Positions 7,469 through 14,224 of a DNA stretch of 18,661 bases are shown here, piece by piece. The DNA is from an uncultured Flavobacteriia bacterium (lineage in GTDB: Bacteria > Bacteroidota > Bacteroidia > Flavobacteriales_D > Crocinitomicaceae), in the NCBI GenBank assembly GCA_903928365.1, contig CAIYQV010000089.1:1-18661 (forward strand). Direction: 5' to 3'. The notes beneath the pieces were generated by a model. The model was not told the DNA's origin. It saw only the letters and a list, made by a program, of their open reading frames with translations, and searched no databases. Both the position numbers and the translations under genes were made by a program. How positions within the stretch are numbered: position 1 is the first letter of the stretch; each line of letters starts with the position of its first letter.

Positions 7469-8278
7469 ATGAGACCTCTCTACGTACTGCTGTTCGTCAG
7501 CTCGTTTTGCTTTTCCCAGCAAAGTGATCCCAATTTTTTAAAAGGTTTTGAAGAACTTATGAATGAAAAACCTGAAAAGGCATTGAAGTCATTCAGTAAA
7601 GTTCTCCGTAAAGACCCTAAGAATGCCAAAGCCCTCATGTTCACTGGTTCTATTAAGGCAGTTCTTGGAATGAATAACGATGCACTCATCGACCTTGACA
7701 GATCGATCGCGTTGGACCCGCAAATTGCCGAAACGTATCATTACCGTTCTTTGGTTTGTTATTCCAATAATCAGATCAAAGATGCAATAACAGACGTTTC
7801 TAAAGCCATTCAATTGGATCCTTTAAATACTGGATACGTCTATAATCGTGCTAAATTCTATATCGAAACAGGAAACTACGAAGGCGCCATCAAAGACGGT
7901 GAATACATGTTGTCTTTAGATCAGGTAGCTTCCAATCCATACATCCTTCATTGTATGGCAGAAGCATACGCAGGTTTAGGATTGTATAACGCAGCCCTTG
8001 CAAAAGCTGATGAGTTCATTGATATCGATGGAAGAACAGCGGGATATGTGCTGCGTGGAGACATCTATTACCAAATGGAAAACTATGCTTTCGCAGCCAA
8101 TGACTATGAACAATTTATAAATGATGAGAATGCAAATACATTCAAAGGAGAAGCGTATCTGAAAGCAGGAAACACTTATTTGAGAATGAAAAAGAATGAG
8201 CGTGCGTGCGTTCTATTCCAGTCCGCATTAACTTCAGGAATGACGGTTGAAGATTCTCTACTTCAGCTGTGTCATTAA
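7469..8278 (+). CDS. Exported tetratricopeptide-repeat protein
   Basis: This 269-residue protein has a short signal peptide: Arg at position 2, a hydrophobic run LYVLLFVSSFCF (4-15), and a likely cleavage site near SQQ (16-18). The cysteine at 14 is not followed by a convincing lipobox. The rest is stacked TPR units: residues about 23-52 (EKPEKALKSFSKVLRKDP), 53-85 (DALIDLDRSIALDP), 86-119 (KDAITDVSKAIQLDP), 120-152 (YEGAIKDGEYMLSLD), 157-188 (YNAALAKADEFIDID), 191-220 and a degenerate last one at 226-260. The A-x-x-D-x-x-x-A-I-x-L-D-P endings are typical. TPR arrays bind other proteins, and this one probably acts in the periplasm or at the envelope; no specific partner is visible. It has its own promoter and is monocistronic, bounded by terminators on both sides. 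Confidence 0.87.
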   Translation: MRPLYVLLFVSSFCFSQQSDPNFLKGFEELMNEKPEKALKSFSKVLRKDPKNAKALMFTGSIKAVLGMNNDALIDLDRSIALDPQIAETYHYRSLVCYSNNQIKDAITDVSKAIQLDPLNTGYVYNRAKFYIETGNYEGAIKDGEYMLSLDQVASNPYILHCMAEAYAGLGLYNAALAKADEFIDIDGRTAGYVLRGDIYYQMENYAFAANDYEQFINDENANTFKGEAYLKAGNTYLRMKKNERACVLFQSALTSGMTVEDSLLQLCH

Positions 8279-8305
8279 TTAGGTAAACATCTGATTTCTT
8301 TCCAC

Positions 8306-8343
8306 AAAAAAGGGGACTTCGATATAACTGAGTCCCCTTTTTT
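8306..8343. terminator. Bidirectional terminator between convergent genes
   Basis: A perfect 13-bp stem, AAAAAAGGGGACT (8306-8318) with AGTCCCCTTTTTT (8331-8343), and a 12-base loop sits between the TPR gene stop (8278) and the accC stop (8357). The A and T runs flanking the GGGGACT core give a U-tract on either strand, so it can end both the TPR transcript and the acc operon. Confidence 0.93.
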
Positions 8344-8356
8344 TTGTATTCTGATT

Positions 8357-9691
8357 TTAAAAATCAAATGTTTCCATGAATTTAGTGGTGAAATTTCCTT
8401 TTCGGAAATCTTCATTATCCATCAGCTTCAAATGGAAAGGAATTGTTGTTTTCACTCCTTCAATGATATACTCATCAAGCGCACGTTTCATTTTCAAGAT
8501 GGCCTCTTCACGCGTTTGGGCAACAACGATCAATTTTCCGATCATTGAATCATAGTTTGGCGGAATGATGTATCCAGCATAGGCATGAGTATCAATACGT
8601 ACCCCATGTCCACCCGGTGAATGATAAGATGTGATCTTCCCCGGAGAAGGTCTGAAATCTGCGTACGGATCCTCCGCATTGATACGGCACTGAATAGCAT
8701 GCAAATGCGGATAGTAATTTTTTCCAGAGATCTTATGGCCTGCAGCAATCTTAATTTGCTCTTTTATGAGGTCAAAATCGATCACTTCTTCTGTAATCGT
8801 ATGTTCTACCTGAATACGTGTATTCATTTCCATGAAATAGAAATCACGGTTTTTATCCACTAAGAACTCCACCGTACCTACACCTTCATATTTCACAGCT
8901 TTAGCCGCTTTGATGGCAGCTTCACCCATACGCTCACGAAGTTCTTCCGTCATAAAAGGAGACGGTGTTTCTTCCACCAACTTCTGATGACGACGCTGGA
9001 TCGAACAATCTCTTTCAGAAAGGTGACAGGCATTACCGAATTGGTCACCTGCGACCTGGATTTCAATATGACGAGGTTCTTCAATGAATTTCTCCATATA
9101 GATCCCATCATTTCCAAACGCTGCACCAGCCTCCTGACGTGCGGAATCCCAAGCGGACTCGAGATCATCTTCTTGCCAAACGATACGCATCCCTTTACCT
9201 CCACCACCGGCGGTTGCTTTCAGAATGATTGGATATTTGATCACTATGGCTGTTTTTCTAGCATCATCGAGATCTTTCAACAAACCTTTTGAACCGGGAA
9301 TACATGGTACACCCGCTTTGATCATGGTTGCTTTCGCTGTAGCCTTATCACCCATACCAGCAATTTGTTCAGGCAAGGCTCCGATGAATTTGATCCCATG
9401 CTCCTGACAAACCTTGGAGAACTTCTCATTCTCAGATAAAAACCCGTATCCCGGGTGAATTGCATCTGCATTAGTGATTTCCGCAGCGGCAATGATATTT
9501 GGAATAGAAAGGTAGGATTTCGCACTTACAGCAGGACCAATACACACCGCTTCGTCAGCAAAACGCACGGGTAAACTGTCTTTATCAGCTGTCGAATAAA
9601 CCGCAACCGTTTTAATACCCATTTCCTTACAGGTTCTGATAACGCGTAAAGCGATCTCCCCCCTGTTGGCAATTAAGATCTTTTTAAACAT
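8357..9691 (-). CDS. accC: Acetyl-CoA carboxylase, biotin carboxylase subunit
   Basis: AccC uses ATP and bicarbonate to carboxylate the biotin on AccB, the first half-reaction of malonyl-CoA formation. It is 444 residues, the normal length. The N-terminal domain starts KKILIANRGEIALRVIRTC and includes HPGYGFLSEN (79-88); the ATP-grasp domain has the glycine-rich loop KATAGGGGKGM (158-168) and SERDCSIQRRHQKLVEETP (225-243). The catalytic block E288-M-N-T-R292-I-Q-V-E296-H happens to coincide with E. coli AccC numbering. The block continues T-I-T-E rather than the common P-V-T-E, a variation I believe is usual in this phylum. The C-terminal domain carries AIQCRINAEDP and RIDTHAYAGYIIPPNYDSMIGKL. 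It is the last gene of the fatty-acid operon, 72 bases after accB. A hairpin lies in that gap, so its expression may be lower than accB. accA and accD are not here. Confidence 0.96.
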   Translation of the reverse strand: MFKKILIANRGEIALRVIRTCKEMGIKTVAVYSTADKDSLPVRFADEAVCIGPAVSAKSYLSIPNIIAAAEITNADAIHPGYGFLSENEKFSKVCQEHGIKFIGALPEQIAGMGDKATAKATMIKAGVPCIPGSKGLLKDLDDARKTAIVIKYPIILKATAGGGGKGMRIVWQEDDLESAWDSARQEAGAAFGNDGIYMEKFIEEPRHIEIQVAGDQFGNACHLSERDCSIQRRHQKLVEETPSPFMTEELRERMGEAAIKAAKAVKYEGVGTVEFLVDKNRDFYFMEMNTRIQVEHTITEEVIDFDLIKEQIKIAAGHKISGKNYYPHLHAIQCRINAEDPYADFRPSPGKITSYHSPGGHGVRIDTHAYAGYIIPPNYDSMIGKLIVVAQTREEAILKMKRALDEYIIEGVKTTIPFHLKLMDNEDFRKGNFTTKFMETFDF

Positions 9692-9720
9692 ACACTATGG
9701 TTTATAGATGTAGAAATAAA

Positions 9721-9742
9721 AGGCCCTGATGAAACAGAGCCT
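9721..9742 (-). terminator. Hairpin between accB and accC, possible attenuator
   Basis: Read on the minus strand, AGGCTCTG, a 6-base loop TTTCAT, and CAGGGCCT form an 8-bp stem with one G-T pair, followed by TTTATTT. It lies about 20 bases after the accB stop and 30 bases before accC. The T tract is broken by an A, so partial termination or 3'-end stabilisation of the accB message is more likely than full termination. Function is inferred. Confidence 0.6.
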
Positions 9743-9763
9743 CTCAAAAATTCAATTCCTGGA

Positions 9764-10252
9764 TTAAGCCGGATCTACGAGGAACAAAGGCTGATCGTAT
9801 TCTACCGGTGACGCATCATCCACCAATACCTTCACGATCTTTCCTGTTACTTCTGATTCGATCTCGTTGAACAACTTCATTGCTTCAATGATGCAAATCG
9901 TGTTTCCTTTAGCAACAGAATCGCCCACATTTACGAACGGATCTTTGTCCGGACCAGAGGAACGATAGAATGTTCCGATCATAGGAGACTTAACGGTAAT
10001 ATAATTTGAATCATCACTTGCTGCCGCTGGAGCTGCAGGAGCCGGAGCTGCTGCAGGAGCCGGAGCTGCCGCTACAGGTGCTGGTGCCGCAATGGCAGGA
10101 GCAGCTGCCTGAACAAAGATCGGTTGGTCAGAACCCTTTGATTTTTGCTCAGATTTAATAATGATCTTGAAATCTTTTTGTTCGATCTCTACTTCGCTTA
10201 CGCCTGATTTAGCAACGAATTTGATAAGATCTTGTATTTCGTTCAGATTCAT
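9764..10252 (-). CDS. accB: Biotin carboxyl carrier protein of acetyl-CoA carboxylase
   Basis: AccB (BCCP) carries the biotin that shuttles carboxyl groups from AccC to the AccAD carboxyltransferase. The 162 residues divide into an N-terminal helical segment (1-36, NLNEIQDLIKFVAKSGVSE), a flexible Ala/Pro linker (50-78) and a C-terminal biotinyl domain (84-162). The biotin acceptor is K126 in IIEAMKLFNEIE, and the thumb-like FYRSSGPDKDPFVNVGD (95-111) is typical of true AccB rather than other biotinyl proteins. It starts at ATG 10252, 38 bases after fabH. A weak -7-like TAATTTTA (minus strand, 10283-10276, one mismatch) sits in that gap and might give some independent expression. No Shine-Dalgarno sequence is seen. 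Confidence 0.97.
   Translation of the reverse strand: MNLNEIQDLIKFVAKSGVSEVEIEQKDFKIIIKSEQKSKGSDQPIFVQAAAPAIAAPAPVAAAPAPAAAPAPAAPAAASDDSNYITVKSPMIGTFYRSSGPDKDPFVNVGDSVAKGNTICIIEAMKLFNEIESEVTGKIVKVLVDDASPVEYDQPLFLVDPA
10032..10069 (-). repeat. 18-base tandem repeat in the accB linker
   Basis: A 20-base word (GCTGCAGGAGCCGGAGCTGC on the plus strand) occurs at 10032-10051 and again at 10050-10069, an 18-base period encoding Ala/Pro residues of the swinging linker. The period is a multiple of three, so unit gain or loss would only change the linker length. Confidence 0.75.
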
Positions 10253-10290
10253 AATGAGTTGAGTTATTTGGTCTGTAAAATTAGCAATTA

Positions 10291-11283
10291 TTATTTAGGG
10301 TCGTATGCCCATTTCAAATACACCGCTCCCCATGTAAATCCACCACCAAAAGCTGAAAGGATCAGGTTGTCACCTTTTTTCAATTGATTTTCATAATCCC
10401 AGAGACAAAGTGGCAATGTTCCAGCGGTTGTATTTCCATATTTCTGAATGTTGATCATCACCTTTTCTTTTGACAATCCCATACGGTCAGCGGTTGCATC
10501 GATGATTCTCAAATTGGCTTGATGCGGCACTAACCAATCTACATCTTCACTGGAAAGGTTGTTCTTTTCCATGATCTCAGCAGATACTTCGGCCATATTT
10601 GTTACCGCAAACTTGAAAACTTGTTTTCCTTCTTGTTTCACGAAATGCAAACGTTGATCTACCGTATCGTGAGAAGGAGGATTGGCTGAACCACCGCCTG
10701 GTTGAATCAAATACTGTCTTCCAGAACCATCGCTTTTAAGGATAAAATCCTGCACTCCCAAACCTTCTTCATTTGGTTCCAGCAATACTGCTCCGGCGCC
10801 ATCTCCAAAGATTACACATGTCGTTCTATCCTGATAGTCAAGAATGGAAGTCATTTTATCTACACCGATAACCAACACTTTTTTGTGACGACCTGTTTCA
10901 ATAAACTGAGCTCCTGTAGAAAGCGCATAGATAAATCCTGAACAAGCAGCGATCAAATCGTAACCCCACGCATTGGTCATACCCACCTTGTCACAAACGA
11001 CATTGGCAGTGGAAGGGAAAGGGTAATCCGGGGTAACGGTTGCCACAAGCACAAGATCGATTTCCAGAGGATCGATCCCCATTTTGTCCAACAGTTGTCT
11101 TGCGGCAGCAGCAGCCATATCAGAAGATGCTCCTTCTTTCAGAATCCTTCTTTCTTTGATCCCGGTGCGAGAGGTGATCCACTCATCCGATGTGTCCACG
11201 ATCTTCGCAAGATCTTCATTCGACATGATCGTATCCGGCACATAGCCTTGCACTCCGGTAATCGCTGCTGTAATTTTCTTCAT
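10291..11283 (-). CDS. fabH: Beta-ketoacyl-ACP synthase III
   Basis: FabH condenses acetyl-CoA (or branched acyl-CoA primers) with malonyl-ACP to start fatty-acid synthesis. I use ATG 11283 (MKKITAAITGVQGYVP), giving 330 residues and the family's normal N-terminus, 7 bases after the plsX stop. Longer in-frame starts at 11313 (GTG) and 11307 (ATG) would overlap the end of plsX and add non-conserved residues. The catalytic triad is visible: Cys114 in IAACSGF, His254 in LVPHQANLRI and Asn284 in KYGNTTAGT. Also seen are SNEDLAKIVDTSDEWITSRTGIKERR (21-46), DGAGAVLLEP (161-170) and the C-terminal AFGGGFTWGA. AccB and AccC, whose enzyme makes its malonyl substrate, are encoded just downstream, and PlsX upstream. 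Confidence 0.96.
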   Translation of the reverse strand: MKKITAAITGVQGYVPDTIMSNEDLAKIVDTSDEWITSRTGIKERRILKEGASSDMAAAAARQLLDKMGIDPLEIDLVLVATVTPDYPFPSTANVVCDKVGMTNAWGYDLIAACSGFIYALSTGAQFIETGRHKKVLVIGVDKMTSILDYQDRTTCVIFGDGAGAVLLEPNEEGLGVQDFILKSDGSGRQYLIQPGGGSANPPSHDTVDQRLHFVKQEGKQVFKFAVTNMAEVSAEIMEKNNLSSEDVDWLVPHQANLRIIDATADRMGLSKEKVMINIQKYGNTTAGTLPLCLWDYENQLKKGDNLILSAFGGGFTWGAVYLKWAYDPK

Positions 11284-11290
11284 GTTCTTC

Positions 11291-12229
11291 TTAACTAAAT
11301 GCCTCATTGACACTCTGAGTTAACCCGGAACGGGCCACTTCATGTGCATGCAATATCATATTTTTCACTGCAATATCATTAGAAATACCATGACCAATGA
11401 TCACATTTCCTTTGACACCCAGGATAGGTGTTCCACCGTAATTTTCATAGTTGAAACGGTCAAAATATTCATCACGAATACCTCGTTTACGCATCAACGT
11501 GTAGATTCCTTCCGCTTCTTTCAGAACAACGTTTCCGGTAAACCCGTCACAAACAATGACATCTGCCTTCCCAAAGAATAGGTCTCTTCCTTCTAAGTTA
11601 CCAATAAAATTGATCTCATCTGACTCGGCCATCAACTTGTGGGCAGCGATCGTCAAAAGATTTCCCTTGGATTCTTCTTCACCGATATTCAACAAAGCCA
11701 CTCTCGGCTTCTCAACACCGTACACTTTTTTAGAATACAAGGCTCCAAGAACGGCAAATTGATACAGCACATCTGCTTTACAATCAGCATTCGAGCCTAC
11801 ATCCAACAGAATCGACTTCGACCCATCTATTGCAGGCAGTGTGGAAGTGATACAAGGCCTGATGATTCCGGGAATGGTATTGATCTTGTAGATCGCTCCA
11901 ACCAGCATTGCACCAGTATTTCCTGTACTCGCGAATGCCTGGATCTCTTGTTTTGAAAGAAGATCAAAGCCCACAGCTATCGAACTGTTCGGTTTTTGAG
12001 GAATGGCTCTTGTGGGATGGTCATGCATTGTGATCACATCAGGTGCATGAACAATATCATAATCAGCCGGATCTGCATTCAACGACAAAAGGCCACTAGA
12101 GATCTGATCTCTGTCGCCTAATAACACAAGTGTGACGTCGCCGGGAAGTTCTTTTTTGGCTAGCACAGCTCCGGACAAATTAGCATCCGGTGCAAAGTCG
12201 CCGCCAAGAATATCAATACCGATCTTCAT
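11291..12229 (-). CDS. plsX: Phosphate acyltransferase PlsX
   Basis: PlsX makes acyl-phosphate from acyl-ACP for the PlsY step of phospholipid synthesis, acting at the inner face of the membrane. At 312 residues it is slightly shorter than many homologues. It has the family hallmarks: the N-terminal MKIGIDILGGDFAP (the usual form is DAMGGD; here DILGGD), STGNTGAMLVGA near residue 101, DGSKSILLDVGSNADCKADVL (about 133-153), ALLNIGEEESKGN and VIVCDGFTGNVVLKEAEG. The last helix is GHGISNDIAVKNMILHAHEVARSG. It starts at ATG 12229, 25 bases after rpmF, and ends 7 bases before fabH, a conserved arrangement in many bacteria. No Shine-Dalgarno sequence is visible. Confidence 0.95.
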   Translation of the reverse strand: MKIGIDILGGDFAPDANLSGAVLAKKELPGDVTLVLLGDRDQISSGLLSLNADPADYDIVHAPDVITMHDHPTRAIPQKPNSSIAVGFDLLSKQEIQAFASTGNTGAMLVGAIYKINTIPGIIRPCITSTLPAIDGSKSILLDVGSNADCKADVLYQFAVLGALYSKKVYGVEKPRVALLNIGEEESKGNLLTIAAHKLMAESDEINFIGNLEGRDLFFGKADVIVCDGFTGNVVLKEAEGIYTLMRKRGIRDEYFDRFNYENYGGTPILGVKGNVIIGHGISNDIAVKNMILHAHEVARSGLTQSVNEAFS

Positions 12230-12254
12230 GCAGCAGCAGCGTTTAGTTTTGTAC

Positions 12255-12446
12255 TTAAACTGCTACTTCTTTCTCTGCAACTACCCTCCCCTTGTAATAC
12301 AGTTTTCCTTCATGCCAGTGAGCATGGTGGAACAAATGCGGCTGACCTGTAGTAGGACACGTAGCGATGTTGTTTGCTATCGCTTTTTTGTGTGTTCTTC
12401 TCTTGTCACGGCGAGTCTTCGAAATTTTTCGTTTAGGATGTGCCAT
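12255..12446 (-). CDS. rpmF: 50S ribosomal protein L32
   Basis: This is a small basic protein of 63 residues with the canonical L32 N-terminus MAHPKRKISKTRRDKRRTHKK. In most bacteria L32 ends in a four-cysteine zinc ribbon; here there is one Cys (C30, in CPTTGQPHLFHHAHWHEGK), and the region is rich in histidine and aromatics. This is the zinc-independent form I recall from Bacteroidota, so it is not a defect. It lies 20 bases after yceD and 25 bases before plsX, the usual L32 context, which links ribosome assembly with membrane lipid supply. Confidence 0.96.
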   Translation of the reverse strand: MAHPKRKISKTRRDKRRTHKKAIANNIATCPTTGQPHLFHHAHWHEGKLYYKGRVVAEKEVAV

Positions 12447-12466
12447 TTTACTTTATTTATATCGTT

Positions 12467-13045
12467 TTAATTCAAATTTTTTAATGCTGACCATCGAGGA
12501 TCTATCGGATCATCGTCATCATCTTCTTCGTCGTCTTCCCAATCTTCATCTTCTTCTTCATCATCCCAGTATTCATCGTCATTCAACTCCTCTGAACGAC
12601 CCGAATACTTTTGGAGCAACTCCAGCATCTCCTCATTGCATTCTCCTTTTGGATGAACCAAACGGGCAGGCAGAGATACGGTTATCAGCTCATAGATGTT
12701 CTGACGGACATCTAATTCATACGCCTCATCAGGAAGCACGATCAATGTCTCGTCATCACTCACTTCATCACCAAACTTGTAGATCAAGCGAAAAGAGCCA
12801 TTCACAGGCACTTCCACAGGATCGTTGCATCGGTCGCATGAAGTGAAAACCAAACCGCTTACGGAAAATTCCCCGATAAGCATGGTTTCTTTTTTTTCAA
12901 GCCTGAGCTTCACATGAGCATTCCCTTTCTGAATGATGGAATACTCGAGCTCCTCAAAGAACGTATCACGAATCTCAAACTCAAACTCGTGAAATCCCAC
13001 TTTCAAGCCAACAAAAGGGATAATATAGTCTCTTTTTGACTTCAA
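12467..13045 (-). CDS. yceD: YceD/DUF177 family protein with expanded acidic tail
   Basis: This is the protein of unknown detailed function almost always encoded next to L32; family work links it to rRNA processing and ribosome biogenesis. No ATG occurs before residue 55, so the start is TTG: I prefer TTG 13045 (MKSKRDYIIPFVGLK, 192 aa), which fits the promoter at 13066-13073 and the family N-terminus, over TTG 13054 (195 aa). The core has CDRC (C70, C73) in the position of the family's CxRC, followed by the GDE strand region. The C-terminal half carries a run of about 27 acidic and few other residues (153-182), coded at 12500-12589 by GAT/GAA-rich repeats, before the closing DPRWSALKNLN. DUF177 proteins of this phylum often end acidic, but this run is long. 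Confidence 0.88.
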   Translation of the reverse strand: MKSKRDYIIPFVGLKVGFHEFEFEIRDTFFEELEYSIIQKGNAHVKLRLEKKETMLIGEFSVSGLVFTSCDRCNDPVEVPVNGSFRLIYKFGDEVSDDETLIVLPDEAYELDVRQNIYELITVSLPARLVHPKGECNEEMLELLQKYSGRSEELNDDEYWDDEEEDEDWEDDEEDDDDDPIDPRWSALKNLN

Positions 13046-13065
13046 AATGAGCAAAAATTGGAGGG

Positions 13066-13073
13066 CAAAGTTA
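13066..13073 (-). promoter_or_regulatory. -7 element for the yceD-rpmF-plsX-fabH-accBC operon
   Basis: On the minus strand, TAACTTTG (CAAAGTTA on the plus strand) is a perfect TAnnTTTG. Transcription would begin near 13059, leaving about 14 bases to the TTG start at 13045. No strong TTG -33 element is seen. It separates the fatty-acid operon from pdxA, whose stop is at 13130. Confidence 0.6.
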
Positions 13074-13129
13074 GTATTTTAAACGAAACCATGTTCATAT
13101 CTTCCATTTTTTTCCTTCCAGTGCTTGAA

Positions 13130-14224
13130 CTACTCCACCTCTTCACCCGCTTTTCTCTTGTCGCGAGGTGCACTTTGCAACGGATTCAAGTGGATCTCCC
13201 GAATGAATTTCCGACTGCGGTAAACATCCATTGAAGTATAGATTGCCTGTCTGAGCGAATTCTCGGACGCCTTGTTCTGTCCCACGATGTCAAAAGCAGT
13301 TCCATGATCCGGAGAAGTTCGAACTATGGGTAATCCAGCAGTAAAATTCACACCATCATCAAATGCCAGCGCTTTGAAGGCGGTCAATCCCTGATCATGG
13401 TACATTGCCAGGATTCCATCATAATTAGTCCGTGATGAAGACCCAAAAAAACCATCCGCAGGATACGGTCCGAATGCAAGAATGTCTTCATTTCTAGCTG
13501 CATTCACAGCAGGGGTAATGATCTCTTGTTCTTCAGTTCCCATTTTTCCGTTTTCCCCTGCATGCGGGTTCAAACCAAATACCGCAATTTTTGGTCGAAC
13601 GATCCCGAAATCCTTTTTCAAGGATGCTTCAAACGATCGAATCTTCTTTAGGATTTTATCCTTCGAAAGCGCGGTGCTAACTTCCTTCAATGCAATATGC
13701 GTTGTGACCAAAGCCACTCGCAAATTACTCGAAACCATCACCATCAATGCATCGTCTACTCCTGAAAGATCGGCAAGGTACTCGGTATGACCAGGGAATC
13801 TGAAACCCGTTTTACCCATGGCTTCTTTAGAAATTGGAGCTGTTACCAAAACATCGATCTTTCCTGCAGCCAGGTCCTGTGTAGCTTGTTCCAGCGCCTG
13901 AAATGCACATGAGCCCCCCGTTTCGGTGGCAAGTCCCATCTGTATCTCTACATCCTCTGTCCAGGAATTAACGACATTCACTTTTCGGCTCTGAGCTTCC
14001 TCTGCTGTCTTACACGATTGATAATTAAATTCCTGGTCGTCCAATACCTTTTTGTAGTGCGCGAACACCTTTGTAGAACCATAAATAATCGGTGTGCAAT
14101 CCTGCAAGATCCGTGAATCTCTAAAAGTCTTGATGATCACTTCCGGACCGATCCCATTGATGTCTCCAATAGAAATCCCCACTTTCACAGGTGTCGTATG
14201 AAGCTGCTCTTTTTCCTTTTCCAT
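13130..14224 (-). CDS. pdxA: 4-hydroxythreonine-4-phosphate dehydrogenase
   Basis: PdxA oxidises 4-phosphohydroxy-L-threonine with NAD in the DXP-dependent pyridoxal phosphate pathway. At 364 residues it is slightly longer than E. coli PdxA (329) because of a 10-residue N-terminal extension and a C-terminal basic/acidic tail (about 350-364). The start of the core, VGISIGDINGIGPEVIIK (15-32), is diagnostic. The metal-binding histidines are H176 (TTHIAL), H221 (GLNPHAGE) and H276 (AMYHDQG), each 10 above the E. coli numbers 166/211/266, with substrate residues at H146-T147 (PGHTEYLA). DHGTAFDIVGQNKA (306-319) follows. The ATG overlaps the pepA stop by one base (TAATG), so translation is coupled. 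pdxB, pdxJ and serC are not in the window. Confidence 0.95.
   Translation of the reverse strand: MEKEKEQLHTTPVKVGISIGDINGIGPEVIIKTFRDSRILQDCTPIIYGSTKVFAHYKKVLDDQEFNYQSCKTAEEAQSRKVNVVNSWTEDVEIQMGLATETGGSCAFQALEQATQDLAAGKIDVLVTAPISKEAMGKTGFRFPGHTEYLADLSGVDDALMVMVSSNLRVALVTTHIALKEVSTALSKDKILKKIRSFEASLKKDFGIVRPKIAVFGLNPHAGENGKMGTEEQEIITPAVNAARNEDILAFGPYPADGFFGSSSRTNYDGILAMYHDQGLTAFKALAFDDGVNFTAGLPIVRTSPDHGTAFDIVGQNKASENSLRQAIYTSMDVYRSRKFIREIHLNPLQSAPRDKRKAGEEVE

Noticed and set aside
11284..11313. Longer fabH starts overlapping plsX
   Set aside because: The added residues (MSMRHLVKKN) are not part of the family N-terminus; ATG 11283 fits FabH length and start.
12367..12846. 159-residue His-rich plus-strand frame over rpmF and yceD
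   Set aside because: The histidine runs are the reverse reading of the GAT/GAA repeats coding the acidic tail of YceD; both genes underneath are well supported.
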